In this document: positions 8,297 to 16,914 of the stretch, in pieces | Numbering within the stretch: the stretch's first letter is position 1 | Layout of the letters: each line of letters begins with the position of its first letter | Origin: JAXFPC01 sp034180005 | GTDB taxonomy: Bacteria; Bacillota; Negativicutes; Acidaminococcales; Acidaminococcaceae | DNA length: 64,000 nt | Assembly: GCA_034180005.1 (NCBI GenBank) | Contig: JAXFPC010000029.1 | Span: 145,290 to 209,289 of the forward strand | Direction: 5' to 3' | Program-made: the position numbers and the translations under genes | Notes under the pieces: model-generated | What the model saw: the letters and a program-made list of their open reading frames with translations, nothing else | Database searches by the model: none | What the model was told of the DNA's origin: nothing

Positions 8297-8791
8297 ATGC
8301 AAATACGCAAACTTACTTCCGCCGCGTTGCTCGTCGCCATCGGCACACTGAGCGCGCACCTTGTATATATTCCGGTCGGAGTATCAAAATGCTTTCCTGT
8401 ACAGCACGCCATCAACATCATGAGCGCCGTGCTTTTAGGTCCGGATTATGCCGTAGCGACAGCCTTTGTGATTTCCTGTCTGCGAAATCTTTTAGGCACC
8501 GGCAGCCTGCTCGCCTTTCCCGGCAGCATGATAGGCGCTTTCCTCGCCGGCTTGCTTTACCGTCACTTTAAACATCTCGGAGCGGCGGCAGTCGGAGAGG
8601 TGTTCGGCACCGGTATTCTGGGAGCGTTATGCGCCTGGTTCGTGGCAGCCAATTTTCTCGGCAGCAAAGCGGCAGCATGGTTTTTCGTGCCGCCATTTCT
8701 CATCAGCACCGCCGGCGGCACTCTTATCGCCTGCGTTCTTTTGAAAAGCGGCGCTTTTTATTCGCTGCTTACCGGGAAAGACGGCAAGTGA
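8297..8791 (+). CDS. thiW: ThiW, S component of an energy-coupling-factor transporter
   Basis: 164 residues, almost entirely hydrophobic with five to six predicted membrane helices. The family hallmark GVSKCFPVQHAINIM near residue 30 and LRNLLGTGSLLAFPGS are both present. ThiW proteins are substrate-capture subunits thought to bring in the thiazole precursor of thiamine, working with a shared ECF energising module that is not encoded here. The ribosome site AAGGAGAAAG sits well before ATG. A thiamine diphosphokinase gene is elsewhere in the window (56576). Confidence 0.88.
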   Translation: MQIRKLTSAALLVAIGTLSAHLVYIPVGVSKCFPVQHAINIMSAVLLGPDYAVATAFVISCLRNLLGTGSLLAFPGSMIGAFLAGLLYRHFKHLGAAAVGEVFGTGILGALCAWFVAANFLGSKAAAWFFVPPFLISTAGGTLIACVLLKSGAFYSLLTGKDGK

Positions 8792-8792
8792 C

Positions 8793-9098
8793 ATGTTCAC
8801 CGACTTCGGCACTTTTGTCAATACAGCGCTCTACGTTATAAGCGGGCTTTGCTTCGGCTGTTTCGCTTCCCGATACAGCGTCCTGGCAACAAAAAAACTT
8901 CTTGCCGTCTTTAAGGAAAGAGGAACTTTTTATCTGCCCGGTATATTTCTGCAAATTGTTTTTTTGTTGACGGCGTTCTTCATTTTTCCGCTCTGGTTCA
9001 GCACCAGGACTCAAGCGGGGAGCTTCGTCTATTACGCAGCGCTTATTTATTTTTACCGTCAAGGTTATTTTCAATACATTAAAGGAAAAGAGGAATAA
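8793..9098 (+). CDS. small membrane protein of unknown function
   Basis: 101 residues with three probable membrane helices (about 8-28, 47-69, 76-93) and a charged C-terminus. The start is one base after the thiW stop, so the two are surely co-translated. I do not recognise the family. Its position between thiW and a metal-sensing repressor suggests an accessory role in the same transport unit, but nothing in the sequence shows a function. Confidence 0.75.
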   Translation: MFTDFGTFVNTALYVISGLCFGCFASRYSVLATKKLLAVFKERGTFYLPGIFLQIVFLLTAFFIFPLWFSTRTQAGSFVYYAALIYFYRQGYFQYIKGKEE

Positions 9099-9100
9099 TA

Positions 9101-9433
9101 ATGCCTGAAAAACATAATCACCAACTGCTTCCCACAGGAAAAAGAGGAGAAAAATATATCCAACCCATCGCAGATATTTTTAAAGTTTTGGGTGATCCCA
9201 CCAGGATAAAAATTCTCTCCCTTCTGGCGCAAAGCGAACTGTGCGTCACCTGTATCGCCGAAGCTTTGAACATGACCCACTCGGCGATTTCTCACCAGCT
9301 GCGCCTGCTGCGCAACGCCAATCTGGTAAAATTTACCAAAGACGGCAAGGAAGTCATCTACTCCCTGGATGATACCCATGTGCTTATGCTTTTGGAACAG
9401 GCTTTAGATCACGTAAAGCATAAATTAAGATAA
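9101..9433 (+). CDS. ArsR/SmtB-family metal-sensing repressor
   Basis: 110 residues, winged helix. Recognition-helix region NMTHSAISHQLRLLRNANLV is typical of the family. The C-terminal helix has D-T-H, ten residues, then H-V-K-H, which is exactly the alpha-5 site (D-x-H-x10-H-x2-H) of the zinc/cobalt/nickel sensors SmtB and CzrA. An E-L-C-V-T-C motif also sits where ArsR/CadC sensors carry their alpha-3 cysteines. It starts 3 bp after the small membrane gene and ends the transcription unit. Likely metal-released repressor; the regulated promoter may be that of its own operon. Confidence 0.92.
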   Translation: MPEKHNHQLLPTGKRGEKYIQPIADIFKVLGDPTRIKILSLLAQSELCVTCIAEALNMTHSAISHQLRLLRNANLVKFTKDGKEVIYSLDDTHVLMLLEQALDHVKHKLR

Positions 9434-9449
9434 CAAGGTAAAAATACCG

Positions 9450-9481
9450 GACTGTTTTCTTCGCGGAAAGCAGTCTTTTTT
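9450..9481 (+). terminator. terminator of the thiW operon
   Basis: A 10-bp stem GACTGTTTTC/GAAAGCAGTC with loop TTCGCG, followed by six T. It is a clean intrinsic terminator 17 bp after the ArsR stop. Confidence 0.85.
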
Positions 9482-9582
9482 CACAAGCTGCCTGAAGAAT
9501 TTTAAAGCAGCAATATTAAACCTGAAGAATAACATATGATAAATTTTCAGGCAGATATTCTGAAGTATTACCGTAAAAAATT

Positions 9583-9635
9583 AAGAGGATTGCAGCGAAA
9601 GGGGGCAAAATTCCTTTCATTGCAATCCTCTTTTT
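9583..9635 (-). terminator. terminator of the lipoprotein gene at 9634
   Basis: A perfect 12-bp stem (9583-9594 with 9621-9632) abuts the stop codon of the minus-strand gene, and a T run follows on the minus strand. The inner GAAAGG/CCTTTC pairs extend it. Confidence 0.75.
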
Positions 9636-10644
9636 ATTTTGCCGATGACCACTGTTTAATAATCTCCGCCTTGTATTTGGAAGTCCAACTTAAATCGTCC
9701 ACCGGCACGCTGACGTTACCTATGAGTTCACGACGCCCGTCGTTATACGGATATTTTTTGACGTGCCACATATAAGTGTAGCCGTTCCGTTGCAGCAAAA
9801 GCTCACCGGCATCGCTCATCAGATATTCGAGAAAATCCTGTGCCTGCTTTAAATGCGCCGCCCCGTCCATGACCGCCGCGCCGGACAAGATATTCTTGTT
9901 GCTGTCCTTGATCAAAGTTGCGAACAAATGCTTGTGCTGTTGTTCCATCTGCAAAGCGTATCCCAACGGTATGACGGTCACAGTCTTCTCTCCGCGGTAA
10001 ACCGCATCGACCGCCTCGCTTACAGTTTTAACATACTGCGGTCTTTGCGCGTTAAAGCTTGCCGCATACGCCAAGGCCGCTTCCTTGCCGCGCAGCTGCC
10101 ACAGAGATGTTATCATGCCATATCCTGCTCCACCGTTGGCAAAATCCGGAATTATCAACTGATCCCTGAGCTGCGGCGCCAATAATTCTTCCATCGTCTC
10201 CGGCGAATACAACCCGAATTCGCGCAGCTTATTCTTATTACTTAAAAAAGCGATATATGTAAGGTAAAGACTTGTCCATTCTCCCCTCTTGCTGCGCAAC
10301 TCCGCCGGAACCTTGTAGGCTTCTCTCGTCAGATACGGCTGCAGCAAATTGCGGCTGCCGGCCATATAGTATTCCTCGGCGCTGCCGCCCAGCCAGCAGT
10401 CAAATTTATTGTCCTCCAAAAATTGTATCCTCTCTTCAAACGTTCCTGCCGGCAAATATTGTATTTTAACTTTGACGCCGGAATGTTTTTCATATCCGGC
10501 TACTAAAATCCGCGTTATATCTTCACCGAAGCTACTGCAGAGCTTAAGCTCCAGAACGGGATTTTCCCGCTCACGCAAGCATCCCGTCAGTAAAAGCAGC
10601 GTCAAAGTACAAACTGCAAAAAAAGATATTAACTTGCTGTGCAT
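9634..10644 (-). CDS. extracellular solute-binding lipoprotein, iron/spermidine type (family 1)
   Basis: 336 residues from ATG 10644, which has AAAGGTGG at good spacing; an upstream GTG (10656) overlaps that site and is less likely. Signal peptide with lipobox LLTGC. The body resembles the AfuA/FbpA group: ELKLCSSFGEDITR opening, GYGMITSLW in the middle and a C-terminal basic tail. It lies downstream of, and on the same strand as, the ABC operon at 10781-14670, but a strong terminator separates them. It may be a second binding protein for that importer. Ligand not determinable. Confidence 0.8.
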   Translation of the reverse strand: MHSKLISFFAVCTLTLLLLTGCLRERENPVLELKLCSSFGEDITRILVAGYEKHSGVKVKIQYLPAGTFEERIQFLEDNKFDCWLGGSAEEYYMAGSRNLLQPYLTREAYKVPAELRSKRGEWTSLYLTYIAFLSNKNKLREFGLYSPETMEELLAPQLRDQLIIPDFANGGAGYGMITSLWQLRGKEAALAYAASFNAQRPQYVKTVSEAVDAVYRGEKTVTVIPLGYALQMEQQHKHLFATLIKDSNKNILSGAAVMDGAAHLKQAQDFLEYLMSDAGELLLQRNGYTYMWHVKKYPYNDGRRELIGNVSVPVDDLSWTSKYKAEIIKQWSSAK

Positions 10645-10715
10645 ACACGCCGCCACCTTTCTGTACTCGCATTATAACATATTATATTTTTTTCGCCAAA
10701 CATCGAAGTCCGAAC

Positions 10716-10751
10716 AAAAATGCCGCCGGAAGGTATTTTCTCCGGCGGCAT
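10716..10751 (-). terminator. terminator after the iron-type ABC operon
   Basis: A perfect 10-bp stem TGCCGCCGGA/TCCGGCGGCA (10721-10730 with 10741-10750) is followed on the minus strand by five T. It stands 30 bp after the ATPase stop. Confidence 0.8.
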
Positions 10752-10780
10752 GCACAAATACTGCTTAAGCTCTTATGCTG

Positions 10781-11827
10781 TTAATTTCTTTCAAAGACCA
10801 TTACCTTGTCAAAATCAAGGTATACTTTCTCTCCGTCGGCAATAGCATCAAGGTCTGCGCCCTTGACGATAACGCGCACCATAGTATCGCCAACCTGCAC
10901 CCTGTAGTCCACAGCATCGCCCAGATAGAATTTGTGAGCCAGAACTCCTTCTACCAACCCGCCCGCTTTGGAGATGGTGATATTTTCCGGACGCACGGCG
11001 ATTGTCGCCGCGCCCTGCACATTGCCGGGATTGGGGAAGGAAACGCCGCTGTTCTTAACAAAAACTCTGTCACCTTTGACTTCTCCGTCAATAAAATTAA
11101 CCAAGCCGATAAAGTCGGCTACCATTTTATTGGCGGGATTAGTGTATATTTCGTGGGGAGCGCCGATCTGCTGCACCACGCCCATACTCATAACGACAAC
11201 TCTGTCGCTCATGGCCATGGCCTCTCCCTGGTCATGCGTCACATAAACTACGGTGATGCCTGTCTTCTTTTGAATAGAAAGAATTTCAAACCTCATGCTT
11301 TCACGCAGCTTGGCGTCCAAATTGGAAAGCGGTTCATCCAAAAGCAGCAGTCCCGGCTGAGCTACCAAAGCCCGCGCCAAAGCTACACGCTGCTGCTGTC
11401 CGCCGGAAAGCTGGTTGGGATAGCGATGACCGTATTCGCCTAAATGAACCAGCTCCAACATTTCCTGGACTCTCTTATCCCTCTCCTCCTGAGGAACTTT
11501 TTTTATTTTCAAAGGATAAGCGACATTCTCAGCCACAGTCATGTGCGGCCACACGGCGTAGGATTGGAAGACCATGCCGATGTCGCGTTTTTCCGGCGGA
11601 GCAAAGGAGCCTTTAATGGAGGAGCTTACGCAATGCTCGCCGATATAAATTTCTCCTTCCGTCGCTCTTTCAAAACCGGCTATCATTCTCAAAGTTGTCG
11701 TCTTGCCGCAGCCGGAAGGACCCAAAATCGAAACAAACTCTCCGTCCTTAACGACCAGATTAAAATCGTTAACTGCCGTCACCGCGCCGAAACGCTTAAA
11801 AACGTTCTCAATTCTTACTTCGGACAT
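10781..11827 (-). CDS. ABC transporter ATP-binding protein (FbpC/PotA type)
   Basis: 348 residues. Walker A GPSGCGKTT (about 38-46), signature LSGGQQQRVALARAL, Walker B LLLLDEPLSNLDA, H-loop VTHDQGEAM. The last 100 or so residues form a TOBE domain. Members of this group energise import of ferric iron, polyamines or phosphonates. It follows the permease by 16 bp and ends the three-gene operon. Good similarity to the truncated ATPase at 1-722, so the strain has at least two importers of this kind. Confidence 0.93.
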   Translation of the reverse strand: MSEVRIENVFKRFGAVTAVNDFNLVVKDGEFVSILGPSGCGKTTTLRMIAGFERATEGEIYIGEHCVSSSIKGSFAPPEKRDIGMVFQSYAVWPHMTVAENVAYPLKIKKVPQEERDKRVQEMLELVHLGEYGHRYPNQLSGGQQQRVALARALVAQPGLLLLDEPLSNLDAKLRESMRFEILSIQKKTGITVVYVTHDQGEAMAMSDRVVVMSMGVVQQIGAPHEIYTNPANKMVADFIGLVNFIDGEVKGDRVFVKNSGVSFPNPGNVQGAATIAVRPENITISKAGGLVEGVLAHKFYLGDAVDYRVQVGDTMVRVIVKGADLDAIADGEKVYLDFDKVMVFERN

Positions 11828-11843
11828 TTATTACACTCCTTTA

Positions 11844-13511
11844 TTATATGCCAACATTACCTTTGGACACTTTATTCAAAATCAGATTGCCGATTAAAAC
11901 AATTGCCAAAATTATTACGGAAAGCACCGATGCGTTCTGCGTATCAGCGTAAGTTTGCAATTCGTACAGCAAAACGCCGATAGTCTTGGTGTCGCTGCCG
12001 TAAAGCAGCAGGGACATGGTAAGTTCGTAAAAAGACGGCATAAAAATCAGGAACCAGCCGGCGATAATGGAAGGCGCTATCAAAGGCATGATGATATCCT
12101 TACAGCAGCGCAACCAATCGGCGCCGGAATTAAGCGCAGCTTCCTCCAGGGACGAATGCACCTGGCTCAAAGAAGCCGCTATGGTACGCACCGACATGGT
12201 CATATACTTTACAAGGTAGCTGACCACGATAATCCAAACAGTTGAATAAAGATTAAGTCCGTAATTGCCGCTGAAAGCGATGATTAAAGCCAGAGCGATA
12301 ACTATGCTCGGCGTACTGCCGCCGATAACTACCAAAAGATCCGGTATGGAGCGGCCTTTAACATTTGTTTTTACCGCCAAATAAGCGACAAACAGGGAGA
12401 GCAACGTGCCTATGCAGGCTGCTATCACGGCGTATAGAACGGAGTTCCAAATGCTTTCCATGTACTGAGAACTTGTTATAACGGGAAGCCAGGCATCAAA
12501 GCCCAGGTTGTCCGGTGCAATCGGTTTGGACATGGTTTTTATCAATGATGTAAGCACAATGGAGCCTAAAGGAATGACAATGGATATCATGCTGTACAGA
12601 CCGACAGCGCAGAAAGCAGGCCATTTCCATTTGCCAAGCTCCACAATGTTGGGTCGAGTACTTTTGCCGCTGATCGTTGTATAATCCTTCTTGCCCATCA
12701 TCCAGGTCATGCCGAAAAGCAGAAAGTTCGCCAGGAACATCAGGGATGCTGCCAGCGCCGTGGCATCACGCACACCGTTGGCGTCACCCATGTAAATATA
12801 TGTGACGATACGCGTAGTCATTACTTCAATATTACCGGGCATGCCTACGATAGCGGGAATGCCGAAGCAGCTGCCTGCGGCAATGAACACCAGCAGACCT
12901 CCCGCCAATATGCTCGGCATCATCAAAGGCAGAGTCACGTCAAAAACCGTACGCAGAGGTGATGCTCCCGATACACGCGCAGCCTCTTCCAGAGTAGGGT
13001 CCATTTTTTCCATCGCTCTGGAAATAGTAATAAAGGCAAAGGGCGAATAGAACAAGGTCAATACCCAGCCTAAGCCGGCAAAAGTGTAGATATCGAAAGG
13101 AGCCGTTTCCAAACCGAACAGCCATTTAAAAATCATGTTCAAATAACCTACACTGGGGTTAAGAAGTTGCACCCAAGCAATAGCGCCCACATAAGGCGGT
13201 ATCATATAGCTGGAAACAAGCATCGTGCGATAGGTTTTCTTGCCGGGCATATCGGTGCGCCCGATGAGCCACGCCAGGGGGAACGTAATAATAACGCTTA
13301 TTATCATAACGGACAGGGACAACTGTATAGTATTCGTCAGGGCGCGCCAATTTACGCTCTGACTGTACACGTTCCGATAATTTTCAAAATTAATGGCTCC
13401 ATCTAGCATCATGCTGTCGTACAGAAGAATTCCCATAGGAAAAATCACAAAGTACAACAAAAGCAGCACTGAGATGGATATGACTATAAATTTACTGTTA
13501 ATTCGCGACAT
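11844..13511 (-). CDS. double-length ABC permease (FbpB/AfuB type)
   Basis: 555 residues with about twelve membrane helices in two homologous halves. EAA loops read EEAARVSGASPLRTVFDVTLP in the first half and EEAALNSGADWLRCCKDIIMP in the second. Such fused permeases are typical of ferric iron importers, where one protein replaces the usual two subunits. Start: ATG 13511 is chosen; a TTG one codon upstream is equally close to the site GGAAAGGAG. It sits between the binding protein and ATPase genes and forms the inner-membrane channel with them. Confidence 0.92.
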   Translation of the reverse strand: MSRINSKFIVISISVLLLLYFVIFPMGILLYDSMMLDGAINFENYRNVYSQSVNWRALTNTIQLSLSVMIISVIITFPLAWLIGRTDMPGKKTYRTMLVSSYMIPPYVGAIAWVQLLNPSVGYLNMIFKWLFGLETAPFDIYTFAGLGWVLTLFYSPFAFITISRAMEKMDPTLEEAARVSGASPLRTVFDVTLPLMMPSILAGGLLVFIAAGSCFGIPAIVGMPGNIEVMTTRIVTYIYMGDANGVRDATALAASLMFLANFLLFGMTWMMGKKDYTTISGKSTRPNIVELGKWKWPAFCAVGLYSMISIVIPLGSIVLTSLIKTMSKPIAPDNLGFDAWLPVITSSQYMESIWNSVLYAVIAACIGTLLSLFVAYLAVKTNVKGRSIPDLLVVIGGSTPSIVIALALIIAFSGNYGLNLYSTVWIIVVSYLVKYMTMSVRTIAASLSQVHSSLEEAALNSGADWLRCCKDIIMPLIAPSIIAGWFLIFMPSFYELTMSLLLYGSDTKTIGVLLYELQTYADTQNASVLSVIILAIVLIGNLILNKVSKGNVGI

Positions 13512-13574
13512 CAATGAATATTTTCTCCTTTCCCTCGTCTCCGAAGGGACATTTTGCGGGATATACAGGACGCA

Positions 13575-13602
13575 AAACAGGGAGCGCCGGAGCGTCCCCC
13601 TG
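13575..13602 (-). terminator. hairpin between binding-protein and permease genes
   Basis: An imperfect stem of about 10 bp (CAGGGAGCGC with GCGTCCCCCTG) is followed on the minus strand by TTTTGCG. It probably reduces read-through or protects the 3' end of the binding-protein message, making binding protein more abundant than channel. Confidence 0.5.
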
Positions 13603-13632
13603 TCTGCAGTCCCTATTTATACCGATAGGGGC

Positions 13633-14670
13633 TTATTTCTCCATAACTCTCTTACGGAACTCTTCTTTGATCTTAGCGTTGTTGTCGGCGAGTTTCTGCC
13701 AGTCAACAGGCATCTTGGACTCGGTGATTTCCTTGGTGGAAGCTGCTCCTACAGGCGCCTTCACGTCACCGCGAACGGAGTGCATATAGCCTTCAACAAC
13801 AGCTTTCTGACCTTCCTGAGAAAGCCACCAGTCAACCAAAGCCTTAGCTCCTTCCGGATTCTTCGTTGCTTTGAAGATAGCTATCGGAGAAGGAACCTGA
13901 ATCGTTCCGTCAGCAGGATAAGAAACTGCCAGCGGTTCTTTCTTTTTATCCTTTAACTTGAGAATATTTTCTTCCAAAATCATAACGGCAGCGTATTCGC
14001 CAGTCAAAAGTTTATTCTGGATAGCGGAATTGCCTTCCTCTACGCGGATACCGTTCTCTCTCAGCTGATCGAAATATTCCCAGCCGTATTTATCCGCCAA
14101 AGCGCCTACAGCCACATAAGCCGTGCCGGAAAGCATCGGGTTGGGCATGGCGATTTTGCCTTTCCACTTAGGATCGGTCAAATCTTTCCACGTTTTCGGA
14201 GCTTCTTCGGGTTTCAGCTTGTTGGTGTTGTACGCGATGATCATATTGGAAACGCGCACACCGTGCCAGAAACCGTCTTTATCCTTGTCGTTGACCAGCT
14301 TGTCATATTCTTTTGATTTGTAGGGCAACAGCAGGTTGTCCTTCTGCAATTTCAGATAGTAGGAAGGATCAGCCACCATCAGGATGTCTGCGCCGATCTT
14401 GTCCGCTTTGATCTCACCGGTTATCTTGGTGATAACTTTTTCAGTGCCGCCCTGGAACCAATTCACTTTCATCTCGGGAAAAGCTTTGGCAACGTTCGGT
14501 TTGCACATATTGTCGATGATATCCGGGTAAATGGAAGTGTAAACCATCAGGTCGCCTTTGACCCCGGCAGCTTTTTTGTCTCCGCCGGCCTTATCGTCAC
14601 CGCATCCGGCGGCAAGGACGGACATCGTGAGAATAGCGGCAGCGCCGAGTATCCATTTAGATTTCTTCAT
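13633..14670 (-). CDS. iron-type ABC transporter substrate-binding lipoprotein
   Basis: 345 residues. The signal peptide ends with lipobox LAAGC (about 19-23) and is followed by a Gly/Lys/Asp-rich linker. The mature part begins with a MVYTSIYPDI strand and shows the GGTEKVITKI and NPMLSGTAYVAVGAL segments of the AfuA/FbpA ferric-binding group. It delivers its ligand to the permease and ATPase encoded just downstream. First gene of the operon, separated from the permease by 120 bp that contain a hairpin. Iron is the most likely ligand but 2-aminoethylphosphonate or another anion cannot be excluded. Confidence 0.9.
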   Translation of the reverse strand: MKKSKWILGAAAILTMSVLAAGCGDDKAGGDKKAAGVKGDLMVYTSIYPDIIDNMCKPNVAKAFPEMKVNWFQGGTEKVITKITGEIKADKIGADILMVADPSYYLKLQKDNLLLPYKSKEYDKLVNDKDKDGFWHGVRVSNMIIAYNTNKLKPEEAPKTWKDLTDPKWKGKIAMPNPMLSGTAYVAVGALADKYGWEYFDQLRENGIRVEEGNSAIQNKLLTGEYAAVMILEENILKLKDKKKEPLAVSYPADGTIQVPSPIAIFKATKNPEGAKALVDWWLSQEGQKAVVEGYMHSVRGDVKAPVGAASTKEITESKMPVDWQKLADNNAKIKEEFRKRVMEK

Positions 14671-14881
14671 TGTGAAACACTCCTTTTCAACTGAATAACT
14701 TTTTAGAAAGACACACCCCTCATAGCTTCAATGATTATTTTTCTCTTTACCTGCCTTTTTTCCTGCTTACAGTTTACATATTCTTTTATATATTTTGATA
14801 TTTTATGTTACCATTACGTTTATCTAAAAGACATTCCACCACTATTTTACATTCGGCGCGTTTTGTCCTTACGGGACTGCT

Positions 14882-15961
14882 TTAGTCCCTTTTACAGATG
14901 AAATTAAGTTCCCAACACGGCACATAAGGATGCTTCCGCAAATAGATCTTATATTCCGGCACAATTTCCCACAAAAAAAGCGGCAGTCGGAAAAGATCAT
15001 TGTCGTAATGATAAGCTGCAAGCAAAAGTTTCGGAGTAAAACGACTGAGCGTTTGCGCCGCTCCCTGCAAAGCCTGTACTTCAACGCCTTCGACATCAAG
15101 CTTGATGTAAGTTATTTTCTCACCGCCGCTCATGTTATCCACCGAATCTACCTCCACCTCCCTGTCAGCTGTTCCTCTGAAGGTGGACTGCCTGCCGCCG
15201 CTGTCCGAAAACATGAGCGTACCTCGCTCGTGCCAAACTCCCTTTTGCAGCAAAACAATTTTTTCCGGCGGTAAAGCGGCGGCACTGCGGCACAATTTGG
15301 CAAAATTACGGCGATCAGGCTCTACGGCAATCGCACGCAGCCAGTGTCCGCCGGTCAGTTCCGAAAATTCTTTTAACGTATCGCCGTCATAAGCGCCCAG
15401 ATCCATGTAGGATTCATCCTCATTCCAAGTGAGCAGCTCGCGCAGATCTGTTCTTCTGTCGGTGGCGCATCCGAAAAGATACTCCGGCTTGCCGCTTATT
15501 TTGTAATTGAGAGCCGCCGCGAAAACCCTGCGGGATTGCTCATCGCCCAGCCTGTCATAAACCAGCTGCAGCTCCGCGGCATATTTTTCAAGCCAAGCCG
15601 GACTTACTGTATCATCTTCCGCAAAAATCGGCAGATGGGGAACCAACACTTCATGTTCCTTCGCCAAAGCGGCAAACGTCTGCAAAACGTCCTCTTTCTC
15701 GCTGGCAAAGGCTACTACGATCAGAATATTTTTACCCAGTTCGGCAACTATCTCGGCGTAACGCGCCACCTTAAAGCCGCGGAAACTTTGCCCGCGCACA
15801 AAGTCATCGCTGGCAAAAATCCCCGCCACGGGCACCTTAAACTCTTGACACCGATCCAATATTTTCTCGGCGCCGTTTCCCATACCGTAAAGCACTATGG
15901 GCTTGTCGGCAGCTGCCAATCTTTCCCAAACAGTTTGAGTTTCCTTAATAAAATCCGGCAT
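14882..15961 (-). CDS. FkbM-family SAM-dependent methyltransferase with N-terminal Rossmann-like domain
   Basis: 359 residues from ATG 15961, which has GGGAGAAAAGAG just upstream; a longer frame to 15988 lacks a ribosome site. N-terminal half: LYGMGNGAEKIL, a nucleotide-binding loop of the kind seen in capsule and O-antigen modification enzymes. C-terminal half: YMDLGAYDGDT (SAM motif I), AVEPD (motif II) and YIKLDVEGVEVQALQGA (FkbM hallmark). Probably O-methylates a surface glycan or a secondary metabolite. It stands alone, with no glycan gene cluster around it. Substrate unknown. Confidence 0.85.
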   Translation of the reverse strand: MPDFIKETQTVWERLAAADKPIVLYGMGNGAEKILDRCQEFKVPVAGIFASDDFVRGQSFRGFKVARYAEIVAELGKNILIVVAFASEKEDVLQTFAALAKEHEVLVPHLPIFAEDDTVSPAWLEKYAAELQLVYDRLGDEQSRRVFAAALNYKISGKPEYLFGCATDRRTDLRELLTWNEDESYMDLGAYDGDTLKEFSELTGGHWLRAIAVEPDRRNFAKLCRSAAALPPEKIVLLQKGVWHERGTLMFSDSGGRQSTFRGTADREVEVDSVDNMSGGEKITYIKLDVEGVEVQALQGAAQTLSRFTPKLLLAAYHYDNDLFRLPLFLWEIVPEYKIYLRKHPYVPCWELNFICKRD

Positions 15962-16096
15962 CTCTTTTCTCCCGCACATTCGCTGCATATCGTTATTGCA
16001 ATTCTTACATTTATTATTATACTATAAGCTGCCTGATGACGGCGCACATTCTTTGTGTTATAATCTCTTTAGGATATTTTTGTTGCGGAGGTAGCC

Positions 16097-16459
16097 ATGT
16101 CTTTACTTGAATCCGGAGAAAATTATTTGGAAACCATCCTAATCCTTACTAAACGTAACGGAAGCGTGCGTTCCATAGACATCGCGGCGGAGATGGATTT
16201 TACCAAGGCCAGCGTAAGCCGGGCCATGAGTATTTTAAAAAGAGAAAATTACATCATTATGGAGCCTGACGGCAATATCCTCCTCACGAAAGAGGGTTTG
16301 AAAAAGGCTCAGGACGTTTATGCCCGACACACTACGCTGGCTCGCTTCATCAGCGAAGTACTGGGTGTCGACAAGGAAATCGCGGAACGAGATGCCTGCC
16401 GCATCGAACACATCATCAGCGAAGAAACCTTTGCCGGAATTAAGAAGCTTATGAAATAA
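16097..16459 (+). CDS. DtxR/MntR-family metal-dependent regulator
   Basis: 120 residues: an N-terminal winged helix (DFTKASVSRAMSILKRENYI) and the dimerisation/metal domain with YARHTTLARF and CRIEH, which carry ligands equivalent to those of DtxR and MntR (H in the first, C, E, H in the second). There is no C-terminal SH3-like domain, as in MntR. GGAGG lies 7 bp before ATG. It should repress iron or manganese genes when the metal is bound. The neighbouring cbiK promoter has a palindrome that could be its operator, which is an inference from position. Confidence 0.9.
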   Translation: MSLLESGENYLETILILTKRNGSVRSIDIAAEMDFTKASVSRAMSILKRENYIIMEPDGNILLTKEGLKKAQDVYARHTTLARFISEVLGVDKEIAERDACRIEHIISEETFAGIKKLMK

Positions 16460-16487
16460 TTTGCACTTCCGCGAAGTAAATAATTCG

Positions 16488-16516
16488 ACCGCTCGAAAAT
16501 TCGAGCGGTTTTTTAT
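16488..16516 (+). terminator. terminator of the DtxR-family gene
   Basis: A perfect 10-bp stem ACCGCTCGAA/TTCGAGCGGT with a 2-base loop, then six T. Confidence 0.88.
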
Positions 16517-16803
16517 TTGCATAAAAGCGGTACCGTTTCACACCCTTCCGCCACAAAAATCGTCAAGCGTACCCTGTCGGCTTCCGCGCTCACGCGATGC
16601 CTGTCATGATTACGCATACTGTCATAACGGCAAATAAAATAACTAGCAACGATTTTTTCTTTACCATTTAAATCGACTCTTGCTGCAAAAAATTCCCCTG
16701 TATTTTAGTGCAATTTTCAGGAACTAAAATTGTCGCAAGAGATGTTGGCAGCGCTTTCAGCAACATTCTACGATATGGATTTTCCTTTTTTCTTTACTAA
16801 TGG

Positions 16804-16818
16804 TAATAAATATTATTA
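16804..16818. promoter_or_regulatory. palindromic candidate operator upstream of cbiK
   Basis: TAATAAATATTATTA is a perfect inverted repeat with a 3-bp centre. It ends 3 bp before the -35 element of the cbiK promoter. The position suits a repressor or activator; a DtxR- or Fur-like protein is plausible. The rest of 16517-16803 shows only a weak CAATTTT/AAAATTG hairpin. Confidence 0.4.
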
Positions 16819-16821
16819 TAA

Positions 16822-16849
16822 TTGACATCTTATATAATCATGCTATAAT
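16822..16849 (+). promoter_or_regulatory. strong sigma-A promoter of cbiK
   Basis: TTGACA, 16 bp, then TGC-TATAAT: consensus -35 and consensus extended -10. Leader of about 60 bases to the ATG at 16915. Confidence 0.85.
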
Positions 16850-16914
16850 ACTAGTATGAGTCCTATATCGGATGCGCTAAATAATCTATGTATTTTAAAG
16901 GGAGTGTAAATCTT

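Noticed and set aside
9536..9775. Plus-strand frame across the end of the lipoprotein gene
   Set aside because: It is an antisense shadow and crosses the terminator stem.
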